64,000 nt of DNA from Flavobacterium johnsoniae (GTDB taxonomy: Bacteria > Bacteroidota > Bacteroidia > Flavobacteriales > Flavobacteriaceae), in assembly GCF_030388325.1 (NCBI RefSeq), contig NZ_CP103794.1:3658001-3722000 (forward strand). Direction: 5' to 3'. Below the pieces are notes generated by a model. The model ran no database searches. It was not told where the DNA came from and was given only the letters and a program-made list of their open reading frames with translations. How positions within the stretch are numbered: position 1 is the stretch's first letter; each line of letters begins with the position of its first letter. Made by a program: the position numbers and the translations under genes. Shown piece after piece: positions 54,944 to 61,198 of this stretch.

Positions 54944-55450
54944 ATGGGATTCTTTAAAAAAATTGGACAATCCATTAAAAAAAACGTCTCGTTCAAAAAC
55001 TTGGTAAAAGTTGCGACTACTGCCGTTGGTTTTGTGCCAGGTGTTGGCGGGATTGCTCAGCAAGTAATTGGAAAAGTGACTGACGCGGTAGAAGCTAAAA
55101 AGCTTGCAAAAGAAGCTGAAGCACAAGGAAAACAAGCCGAAGCAGATTACTGGAATGCTCAAACAAAAGCTTTAGAACAAAGTTCTGCAAATGCTGTTGG
55201 TGCTGTCGCAGGCGCAGGTGCTAATATTTTCGCAAAATCTGTTACTACTGGAATTAATGACGGTTTAAGTGCTGGATTTGTTGAGGGAAGCGGTCAGCTT
55301 GGTGCTACTGTAGTTAGCTCAACTATTAAGGTTTGGTTTCAAAGAAATTGGAAAATTGTTGTCGGTGCTGTTTGTGGACTTATTGCATTGATTTGGTTTT
55401 TAAGACGCGATCGCAATAATTCAGGAAAAAGAGTTGCGAGAAAAAGATAG
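54944..55450 (+). CDS. Phage membrane-associated structural protein
   Basis: Protein of 168 residues. The N-terminal basic amphipathic part (MGFFKKIGQSIKKNVSFKNLVKV) leads into Gly/Ala-rich stretches (AVGFVPGVGGIAQQVIGK, ANAVGAVAGAGANIFAK), one C-terminal membrane helix (WKIVVGAVCGLIALIWFL) and a basic tail RRDRNNSGKRVARKR. Such composition is typical of internal-membrane phage proteins. 3 bp after the candidate capsid gene. Confidence 0.65.
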   Translation: MGFFKKIGQSIKKNVSFKNLVKVATTAVGFVPGVGGIAQQVIGKVTDAVEAKKLAKEAEAQGKQAEADYWNAQTKALEQSSANAVGAVAGAGANIFAKSVTTGINDGLSAGFVEGSGQLGATVVSSTIKVWFQRNWKIVVGAVCGLIALIWFLRRDRNNSGKRVARKR

Positions 55451-55461
55451 CAAGCCCAAAA

Positions 55462-55510
55462 ATTACTATCGAATCTATCTTATTGTATTTCTGATAGATT
55501 CGGCAGTAAT
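55462..55510 (+). other. Long hairpin in the structural operon
   Basis: CGAATCTATC (55470-55479) pairs with GATAGATTCG (55493-55502); after a 2-nt mismatch ATTACT (55462-55467) pairs with AGTAAT (55505-55510). Thirteen-nt loop and no T run. It could be an RNA control element or, on ssDNA, a packaging or replication signal. Confidence 0.5.
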
Positions 55511-55564
55511 CATAGTAAAAAAATTGGCTGAAATCATATTATTAATTAAACACATTATAAAGTA

Positions 55565-55960
55565 ATGGCAAATTATAAAAAGAATTATAATTCTAATAAT
55601 CAGAATTATAACAACAATAAACAGAAAGTAAAACATTCGGGTGCAAAGTCTACTACTTACACTCCTAATTCGGGACCAAATAAAGGTGTAGAACAGCATC
55701 TAACAACTGGATGGAGATTAGCGAAAGGAGAATTGATAGCTATTAAATGTGTTACGACAACAAAATCTAATCTTTCTGAAAAAGGTTGGTTTGGTTCAGT
55801 AGCGTGCACATTTACAAACACTAAAACTGGTGTTCAGTCATTTCATTGGGGAACAATGCAAAAGAACGGCGGTAAAGTTGTAATTGACAGCATGGCGTTT
55901 GTAATAAATCCACGTGCAAAAAACGGTGGTTATGCAGGTACATTTATTCGTTCGAACTAA
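55565..55960 (+). CDS. Phage basic protein with Asn/Lys-rich N-terminus
   Basis: Protein of 131 residues. The first 30 residues are a low-complexity Asn/Lys/Tyr tail (NYKKNYNSNNQNYNNNKQKVK), likely to contact nucleic acid. The remainder is a compact domain with GWRLAKGELIAIKCVTTTKSNLSEKGWFGSVACTFTNTKTGVQSFHWGTM. It could be a DNA-binding or structural protein. Stop and the next ATG overlap by one base. Confidence 0.6.
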   Translation: MANYKKNYNSNNQNYNNNKQKVKHSGAKSTTYTPNSGPNKGVEQHLTTGWRLAKGELIAIKCVTTTKSNLSEKGWFGSVACTFTNTKTGVQSFHWGTMQKNGGKVVIDSMAFVINPRAKNGGYAGTFIRSN

Positions 55961-56067
55961 TGTTTAAGGTAATATTAAAGTTTCTCCCTCTTATACTTCA
56001 TGAGGGAGTTGATTTACTCAAAGAGTATTTAGAAAAAAGAAAACAATTAAAACAAAATAAGTCATGA
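55960..56067 (+). CDS. Small phage protein (35 residues)
   Basis: Short protein with an N-terminal hydrophobic stretch (FKVILKFLPLILHEGVDLL) and a basic end (EYLEKRKQLKQNKS). Start overlaps the previous stop (taATG) and its stop overlaps the next ATG (ATGA). This coupling supports real translation. Confidence 0.5.
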   Translation: MFKVILKFLPLILHEGVDLLKEYLEKRKQLKQNKS

Positions 56068-56240
56068 AAAATTTGAAAGGAATTGTTTCGATAATTGCAA
56101 TTATCGTGAAATATGGTGCGGTTGTAACTGCTATTCTAAAAGGTATTCAGGTTGTATCTGATGAATTAGGTAAACTTGATTTTGGAAAAGACGAACCGCA
56201 AGAACCTGTTAAATCATTAACTACTGAGGAAAATGAGTAG
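56064..56240 (+). CDS. Small phage membrane protein (58 residues)
   Basis: One N-terminal membrane helix (IVSIIAIIVKYGAVVTAIL), then an acidic tail ending KSLTTEENE. Start overlaps the previous stop, and its end overlaps the transglycosylase start at 56233. Likely virion membrane protein. Confidence 0.6.
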   Translation: MKNLKGIVSIIAIIVKYGAVVTAILKGIQVVSDELGKLDFGKDEPQEPVKSLTTEENE

Positions 56241-56778
56241 TTTCTTAGGAAGAAAGGATTTAACTCGAGGGATTCGAAATAATAATCCGGGTAACTTGGT
56301 TTTGACAAACATTGCTTGGCAAGGAAAAATCCCAAATAGTCAAAATACTGATAAACATTTTGAACAGTTTACAGAAGTAAAATACGGTATTCGTGCAATG
56401 CTCAGAGATTTAACGAATGACATTGACAAGGGGAAAAATACAGTAAGGAAGCTTATAACTGAATATGCACCGCCATTTGAAAATGATACGCAAAAGTATA
56501 TTGAGGTTGTTTCAAAAGCTGTCGGTTTAGCCCCTGACCAAACTATTAAAATCGTAGATGCAAGGTTTTATTTAGTCATTGCAAGAGCAATTATTAAACA
56601 TGAATGTGCCCCTGACCATAATTTAATATATGATTCAGATATTCAGGATGCTATTGATATTATGGGAGATTATAATCTTTCAGGTGTGACGGTGACGGCT
56701 AAAAAAAAAATCAGATTCAATTATTTGATAATTCCCGTGCTACTTTTTTTTTATACTGTTTACAGCGTTACAGTCTAA
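56233..56778 (+). CDS. Phage virion lytic transglycosylase-like protein
   Basis: Protein of 181 residues. The N-terminus RGIRNNNPGNLVLTNIAWQG and the following FEQFTEVKYGIRAMLRDL are the signature of structural transglycosylase proteins of many small phages, where they open the peptidoglycan during entry. It ends in a membrane helix (FNYLIIPVLLFFYTVYSVTV), so it is probably anchored in a virion membrane. Overlaps the preceding small gene by 8 bp. Confidence 0.8.
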   Translation: MSSFLGRKDLTRGIRNNNPGNLVLTNIAWQGKIPNSQNTDKHFEQFTEVKYGIRAMLRDLTNDIDKGKNTVRKLITEYAPPFENDTQKYIEVVSKAVGLAPDQTIKIVDARFYLVIARAIIKHECAPDHNLIYDSDIQDAIDIMGDYNLSGVTVTAKKKIRFNYLIIPVLLFFYTVYSVTV

Positions 56779-56825
56779 ACAAACGCCGAAAACGATAAAA
56801 ATTATTAATTCAAAATTTAAACAAG

Positions 56826-56933
56826 ATGTTAGATAAAATCAAACTTTTTTACGCAAACAATAAAACTATTGCAAATGTTGTATTAGTTGCTTTAGCAGGA
56901 CTTTTAGCTTATAAATTATTTAAGAAAAAATAA
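56826..56933 (+). CDS. Small phage membrane protein (35 residues)
   Basis: Basic ends around one helix (IANVVLVALAGLLAYKLF) and terminal KKK. Its stop is 2 bp before the next start. Below usual gene-calling length, but in register with the operon. Confidence 0.6.
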   Translation: MLDKIKLFYANNKTIANVVLVALAGLLAYKLFKKK

Positions 56934-56935
56934 TT

Positions 56936-57457
56936 ATGGCTCAAAGAGAGATAGTTAATAGAACAAAGAGCCAAGCCAATACTGTTTGGCTCTTTGACTT
57001 TCTGCAAAAATACTGGCTTTTAGTTGTCGGTATCATTGTGTGTTATCCATTACTGAAAAAATGGTATTCTAAATTCACGCAAGATGCTGAGGAGAAAGCT
57101 TTGGAAGATGCAGAAAAAGATTTAAAAATTGCGGTTTCTAATCCAATGACAAAAGAAATTGAATTGAATAAAATTACACCACGTAAAGAAGTTCATGACA
57201 TAGCAGAATCTTTAGCGGTTTGGTTAGGAACAAATAAGCAAACAAAAGACGCTCCTTGGTACACTTGGATAACTGAACCTTGGTCTAATTTCGAAAACGA
57301 AAAAGAAACCATTAACGAGTTATTGAAAGTCAAGCAAGCTAGTACTGTATCATTAGTAATTGGCTGTTATTATGTTATTACAAGACGTGATTTAAAAGCT
57401 GATTTAAAGAAATATTTATCAAACTCGGACTTAAAAAAAGTTCCACTATTTAGTTAA
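56936..57457 (+). CDS. Phage single-pass membrane protein
   Basis: Protein of 173 residues with a basic N-terminus, one membrane helix at about 24-43 (FLQKYWLLVVGIIVCYPLL), a Lys/Glu-rich helical linker and a C-terminal domain with several Trp (LAVWLGTNKQTKDAPWYTWITEPWSNF). Function unknown, presumably virion or assembly related. 2 bp before the next gene. Confidence 0.6.
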   Translation: MAQREIVNRTKSQANTVWLFDFLQKYWLLVVGIIVCYPLLKKWYSKFTQDAEEKALEDAEKDLKIAVSNPMTKEIELNKITPRKEVHDIAESLAVWLGTNKQTKDAPWYTWITEPWSNFENEKETINELLKVKQASTVSLVIGCYYVITRRDLKADLKKYLSNSDLKKVPLFS

Positions 57458-57459
57458 TT

Positions 57460-58389
57460 ATGAATACAAGACATTATGTTCAATATATAGATGAAAGTTA
57501 TGCTTTAAAAGTAAAAGAATTAACTTATTTCCCTTATTATGATGATTGGGATAATGACGTACATTTGGGCGCTAATTATTTGTTAGAGGGAATAGATGTT
57601 CAATTTTTTATTGTTGGTGTTTTTATAAATAATAAAAGAGAAGATCGTGTCGAGTTTATTGGTATTGATAATTTATTTATGACATCAGTAATTAATGATT
57701 TAGAGATGTCGGATTTAAATACGATTCCGTTAAATCACTTTTTTGAAGCTAACAAAAAGGTAAGATTTGAAACTACTAACGTTGGTGTTCCTGTAACATC
57801 TGTAAATGTTAATTCGATTCCTCGTCACGATGTAGATGTTAAAACTATGGTGCGTCATCAAGTTGATGTTATGACAATGCCAAGTCCGATTGCAAAACCT
57901 GATTTAATAATTTATGACCGTCCTAAACTAGTATTAAAGTCTTTTATTGGAGGTTCTTTAAGTTCAAGGTATGATTCTGCTTCTATACTTGCAAAAGTTA
58001 CTATCAAGATTTTTTTAGATGGTTCTTACGATATACTTGATAATACGGTTATTTCAAATTTGATTCCTTATAACTACACCACTTTGAATACTGCGACGAG
58101 GATTGATGCAGGAAAATCATTTCCTTTTTTCAATTTTTTTATTAAACCAGTAAACTTGTCTGCTGGTGCTTATGGTAGCACGAATTATACGCAATTAGAA
58201 ATTTTCTTTAATTTAAAAACCAAAGAATTCGCAGTTGCGCATAAAAAATATACAGCTAATATTCCGAGTGTTGAAGTTGAACTTTTTTATAATAACATCA
58301 TCCAATTTTACACTGGAGATAATGATAGTGTTACTATTAAAAGTCCTGATGAATTGGTAGAATTAAAAGTGTCAAATAAATACATTTAA
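57460..58389 (+). CDS. Phage beta-rich protein, candidate spike or capsid protein
   Basis: Protein of 309 residues, no membrane segment. The N-terminal domain of about 105 residues is followed by three 10-residue units at 113-141 (TSVNVNSIP, RHDVDVKTMV, RHQVDVMTMP) and a C-terminal beta-rich domain (KLVLKSFIGGSLSSRYDSASILAKVTIKIFLDGSYDIL). A hinge of short repeats between two beta domains suits a vertex spike or receptor-binding protein, although a capsid role cannot be excluded. Its stop overlaps the next start. Confidence 0.5.
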   Translation: MNTRHYVQYIDESYALKVKELTYFPYYDDWDNDVHLGANYLLEGIDVQFFIVGVFINNKREDRVEFIGIDNLFMTSVINDLEMSDLNTIPLNHFFEANKKVRFETTNVGVPVTSVNVNSIPRHDVDVKTMVRHQVDVMTMPSPIAKPDLIIYDRPKLVLKSFIGGSLSSRYDSASILAKVTIKIFLDGSYDILDNTVISNLIPYNYTTLNTATRIDAGKSFPFFNFFIKPVNLSAGAYGSTNYTQLEIFFNLKTKEFAVAHKKYTANIPSVEVELFYNNIIQFYTGDNDSVTIKSPDELVELKVSNKYI

Positions 58390-58613
58390 TGGCTAATACT
58401 ACTCCAACGCCTTACAGCTGTACAATCTTTAATAAAGATAAATCTATAAGACCAATAAAAATTGAGTTTTGTAAATCAATCTTTTACCTGCATAATTGGT
58501 GTAAAAATGTTGGATTTGATTATCATTACATTAATATTTACAATCGAAAAACTGGTAATTATATTAGTAGACAATATTTCAATGATTATATAATAGATAA
58601 GCCTTTGTATTAA
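58389..58613 (+). CDS. Phage hypothetical protein (74 residues)
   Basis: Small protein rich in Tyr, Ile, Asn with three Cys (YSCTIFNKD, EFCKSIFYLHNWCKN). Start overlaps the preceding stop by one base. The terminator stem at 58599 covers its last codons. Last gene of the structural operon. No family recognised. Confidence 0.55.
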   Translation: MANTTPTPYSCTIFNKDKSIRPIKIEFCKSIFYLHNWCKNVGFDYHYINIYNRKTGNYISRQYFNDYIIDKPLY

Positions 58614-58634
58614 TTTACAAAGGCTTTTTTTTTT
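58599..58634. terminator. Strong terminator ending the phage structural operon
   Basis: AAGCCTTTGTA (58599-58609) and TACAAAGGCTT (58616-58626) form a perfect 11-bp stem followed by a T run to 58634. It sits between convergent genes and overlaps the end of the upstream one. Confidence 0.9.
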
Positions 58635-58860
58635 ACTTTACATTATTGTTTGTATCTTGAATTTTTTTGAAATCAACATAATCGTCCTCCTCATCAATAA
58701 TTTCAAGAATTTTATCTATACTTTCTTTAATTGTAAATTCATTTCCACTTCTTAAACCAATAACAGATCCTCCAACAACTGGAAAAAAACTTTCAATACT
58801 ATCTCTTTCAACAAACAATTGGTTACCACTAGTTTCTAATGTAAAAATTATTAATCCCAT
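58633..58860 (-). CDS. FlbD-like small protein of the phage
   Basis: Protein of 75 residues. The order of a short strand, then GNQLFVERDSIESFFPVVGGSVIGLRSGNEFTIKESIDKILEII, is the arrangement of the FlbD/YlzI family, small proteins also found in phages with no known function. The acidic tail EEDDYVDFKK follows. It is transcribed against the structural operon from a promoter region that shares a duplicated element with the next minus-strand gene. Confidence 0.6.
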   Translation of the reverse strand: MGLIIFTLETSGNQLFVERDSIESFFPVVGGSVIGLRSGNEFTIKESIDKILEIIDEEDDYVDFKKIQDTNNNVK

Positions 58861-58913
58861 TTTTTTATGTTTAAGTTAAGTAACGAATTTATGAAAATTA
58901 TTAATTCTTTTTA

Positions 58914-58950
58914 AGGTATAATTATTTATTCTTTTATAGCAATTGACAAA
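58914..58950 (-). promoter_or_regulatory. Duplicated promoter/operator element, copy 1
   Basis: TATAATTATTTATTCTT (58917-58933) and ATTGACAAA (58942-58950) are exactly repeated at copy 2 (59219-59235 and 59243-59251) with an 8- versus 7-nt gap. On the minus strand it reads TTTGTCAAT first, 54 bp or more upstream of the start at 58860. Confidence 0.55.
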
Positions 58951-58988
58951 GTGAAATTAAGATTTTTAGATTATAATAAAGACTTTAT

Positions 58989-59192
58989 TTAGTTTTTAGC
59001 ATCAAAAATTTTTTTTTCTAATTCTTCTAAACTTTCAGTTAAATATAGCTTTTCATTCTTATTTTCCTGTTTAATTAACTTTAAATAAGTTTGACTTGTC
59101 TCGTTACAAATGCCTGTTTCTTCTATGAATTTCACTTCGATTAATGCTTCTGAACCCTTTTTTAGATTCACTTTTATTGTCGTTTTACTCAT
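58989..59192 (-). CDS. Phage hypothetical protein (67 residues)
   Basis: Small protein, strands then helix (TTIKVNLKKGSEALIEVKFIEETG and LYLTESLEELEKKIFDAK). Preceded by copy 2 of the duplicated promoter element. It and the FlbD-like gene form an accessory minus-strand module at the right end. Function unknown. Confidence 0.55.
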   Translation of the reverse strand: MSKTTIKVNLKKGSEALIEVKFIEETGICNETSQTYLKLIKQENKNEKLYLTESLEELEKKIFDAKN

Positions 59193-59218
59193 GGTTTTTG
59201 TTTTTATTTTTGTAAAGT

Positions 59219-59251
59219 TATAATTATTTATTCTTATATATCATTGACAAA
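59219..59251 (-). promoter_or_regulatory. Duplicated promoter/operator element, copy 2
   Basis: Shares TATAATTATTTATTCTT and ATTGACAAA with copy 1. It ends 26 bp upstream of the start at 59192. Joint control of both minus-strand genes is implied. Confidence 0.55.
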
Positions 59252-59359
59252 TTAAAGTTTAACTTCTTTGTATACAATATATTATATATGTTTTTTTAAA
59301 CTATTTGTATCAAAATTATTGCTTTAATTCAATTTAAAACTGAATTACTATTTTTATAA

Positions 59360-59386
59360 TATATTTGTGGAATGGCATTATATTTG
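59360..59386 (+). promoter_or_regulatory. Two tandem TATATTTG boxes before the last phage gene
   Basis: TATATTTG at 59360-59367 and again at 59379-59386, 39-66 bp before the start at 59425. No TTG at -33 spacing for either. Confidence 0.4.
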
Positions 59387-59424
59387 AATATTTTTAATAA
59401 TTATTAACTCACAAACAGTATCAC

Positions 59425-59970
59425 ATGAAAAAAACTACTTTATTAAAAATATTGATTGGATTAGTAGCAGTTCTTATAATTCTTGTTTCAGCATCTTTTA
59501 TGAATTCTCAATCGCGTGCTCGTTCTGAATTTGAAAAAGATATGGAATCTGCAAAATATGTTGATTCAGTTGCTAGTTCTTTAGAAGATTTAACTATTAA
59601 AAATAGAGAGATAAGAAATAATTGGAATACTTATTTTAAGGTTAGTAACAATAAATTTAGTTACTATGAAATTGGAGGTATTGAAAATTTACAAATTTCA
59701 TTTACAAATGATTCTGATTATGTAGTTGATAATGCTTATGTAGATGTTTGTTACGTTATTGATAATGGAAGTTGTTATAAGACTGAGAGTTTGCTTTTTA
59801 AACACGTAGCGCCTCATTCTATTGTAACGCAAGATGCTCCTAATTCTTCAAGAGGTACAAAAATTCGTTTAGAGTTTTCTCAAATATATTCAGATAAGTT
59901 AAACTTCCTGTACGGTCAAAATATTGTTGGAACTAAGTCGTCTACTGATCCTTATTTTTCCAAGGATTAA
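59425..59970 (+). CDS. Membrane-anchored accessory protein at the right end of the element
   Basis: Protein of 181 residues with an N-terminal membrane anchor (LLKILIGLVAVLIILVSASFM), then a helical segment and a beta domain with a CYVIDNGSCYKTE pair of cysteines that could form a disulfide. It has its own promoter-like boxes and terminator, so it looks like an independently expressed cargo (moron-type) gene. A role in host envelope change or superinfection exclusion would fit the location, but no evidence in sequence. Confidence 0.6.
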   Translation: MKKTTLLKILIGLVAVLIILVSASFMNSQSRARSEFEKDMESAKYVDSVASSLEDLTIKNREIRNNWNTYFKVSNNKFSYYEIGGIENLQISFTNDSDYVVDNAYVDVCYVIDNGSCYKTESLLFKHVAPHSIVTQDAPNSSRGTKIRLEFSQIYSDKLNFLYGQNIVGTKSSTDPYFSKD

Positions 59971-59989
59971 ATACTTAAATATCTAATAA

Positions 59990-60017
59990 ATAAGCCCCAA
60001 TAAAACGGGGTTTTTTT
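59990..60017 (+). terminator. Terminator after the last phage gene
   Basis: CCCC and GGGG around an AATAAAAC loop, followed by seven T residues. A short stem, but well placed. Confidence 0.6.
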
Positions 60018-60111
60018 ATGTCCATATTTTTTTTATATCTTTAGATTTCTACAAAATAGAGGTAAAAATTGATGTTGATAAAGTTGTTAACATCTTCTTG
60101 GACATACTGCA

Positions 60112-60136
60112 AATCATACTATAAATTATGATTCAA
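60112..60136. other. attR, dif-like site
   Basis: AATCATA (60113-60119) and TATGATT (60127-60133, perfect inverted arms) flank an 8-nt centre CTATAAAT? more exactly TATAAA (60120-60125) lies between the arms as at 51721-51726. It resembles dif sites more closely than the left copy does. Excision between the cores would release about 8.4 kb. Confidence 0.5.
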
Positions 60137-60159
60137 ATTGAAATAGCTCCAAAAAGAAA

Positions 60160-60543
60160 CTATTCATATAATTTACGTAAAATGATTTCTTTAGGAACTA
60201 AATCTGCACCGCCACGTTTTAAAAACTGTAACGCTCCATCGTTTGCCATTAAAACAGCGCTCGAAGAAATTCCGTCTTTATCTTTAAGTTTAATTTGCGC
60301 TTTATCGCCAAGCGGATAAACATATCCGGAAACTTCTAAAATTCCAGAATTTAATTCTTTATGATCACTTGTAATTTCTGCCGTTCCAAAAATCGCAGAA
60401 TTTGATTGCGCTATGGTAATTGTAAAAATATATTCTTTCTTGCAATCTTTACATTTTTCATTTCCCCAGGTTCCTGAGAATCGATTCTGTGAAAAAGATT
60501 TTCCAGAAATTATAAATATGAGCAAAATAATGAAGTTTTTCAT
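60160..60543 (-). CDS. Small secreted hypothetical protein
   Basis: Protein of 127 residues with signal peptide (MKNFIILLIFIISGKSFSQ). The mature domain is beta-rich with CKDC (NEKCKDCKKEYIFTITI). No family. First chromosomal gene right of the element; downstream of another secreted gene on the same strand but separated by a terminator. Confidence 0.65.
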   Translation of the reverse strand: MKNFIILLIFIISGKSFSQNRFSGTWGNEKCKDCKKEYIFTITIAQSNSAIFGTAEITSDHKELNSGILEVSGYVYPLGDKAQIKLKDKDGISSSAVLMANDGALQFLKRGGADLVPKEIILRKLYE

Positions 60544-60589
60544 TGTCGAAGTTGAATTAAAATTAAAATTGGAATCAAATATAAACTAA

Positions 60590-60617
60590 AAAAGCACCAT
60601 AAAATTATGATGCTTTT
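60590..60617 (-). terminator. Intrinsic terminator between two minus-strand genes
   Basis: AAAAGCACCATAA pairs with TTATGATGCTTTT with a single wobble. It ends transcripts of the gene starting at 61051. Confidence 0.75.
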
Positions 60618-60634
60618 CTGAAATTAAATAAAAC

Positions 60635-61051
60635 TTATAATTTTTTCAAATAAACTGATTTTCCGTTTATAGAAACATCAATTTGGTTTGTTTTTTCGTT
60701 AAAAGTCGTTCTTAATGCATTTCCATTAAAAATGGTAACGTCGCCGTATACGTGACCTGCTTCAGTTGAAGTATAATCAAATTTAACTTTTTTGTTATCA
60801 GGTTCGATACCTAATTTATAACTTGAAAATTTTGTTCCTCTTAAATCAAAGTCCTGCTGTGTATCGATAATATTTCCATCTGCGTAAAAATTTGTGACAG
60901 ATTTACTAAGTGTAATATCGGGATAATACTGATTTACTTTTTTTAAGAGTTCATATTGTGCTGAGCTTGCATCTTCTTGTTTAGATGTAATAGTTTGAGC
61001 AAATGAAATTGATGTAAATAGAACTGCGACTAGTAAAAGGTACTTTTTCAT
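60635..61051 (-). CDS. Small secreted hypothetical protein
   Basis: Protein of 138 residues with signal peptide (MKKYLLLVAVLFTSISFAQ). The mature part is beta-rich (DFDLRGTKFSSYKLGIEPDNKKVKFDYTSTEAGHVYGDVTIFNG). No family recognised. Divergent from the MFS gene. Confidence 0.65.
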   Translation of the reverse strand: MKKYLLLVAVLFTSISFAQTITSKQEDASSAQYELLKKVNQYYPDITLSKSVTNFYADGNIIDTQQDFDLRGTKFSSYKLGIEPDNKKVKFDYTSTEAGHVYGDVTIFNGNALRTTFNEKTNQIDVSINGKSVYLKKL

Positions 61052-61161
61052 AATTGTTTTCTAATTTAAAGATTAGTAAATAGTTACGCCAAAAAATCTG
61101 GCATAAACTTTAATTTATTGTTATAAACTTCGAGAAGTTATATAACAAGGTATGAAATCTT

Positions 61162-61169
61162 TACCTTTG
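61162..61169 (+). promoter_or_regulatory. -7 box (TACCTTTG) before the MFS transporter
   Basis: TANNTTTG match 29 bp before the start. No TTG at consensus spacing. Confidence 0.45.
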
Positions 61170-61198
61170 CAAAAAATTAAAAGCCGTTTTTTAAGAAA

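Larger units (their letters stand above)
51716..60135. mobile_element. Integrated small phage, FLiP-like, without integrase
   Basis: Element of about 8.4 kb between dif-like sites, inserted between the DUF294 gene and two small secreted-protein genes. It carries a replication initiation protein of the phage gene II/X type, a transglycosylase with RGIRNNNPGNL, five or more small membrane proteins and two beta-rich candidate capsid or spike proteins. Searched by eye, no tyrosine or serine recombinase, no Walker A motif, no Zot-type ATPase and no tail genes are present. Size, host genus and content resemble the membrane-containing ssDNA phage FLiP (9.2 kb). A filamentous phage is less likely because the assembly ATPase is missing. 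Confidence 0.7.

Noticed and set aside
51716..60135. Filamentous phage (inovirus)
   Set aside because: The initiator fits, but there is no assembly ATPase with Walker A motif and no typical small coat protein with leader; presence of a transglycosylase and several membrane proteins points to an icosahedral membrane phage. Not fully excluded.
60128..60319. Open frame of 63 codons at the right boundary
   Set aside because: Antisense to the secreted-protein gene at 60160-60543 and not protein-like.
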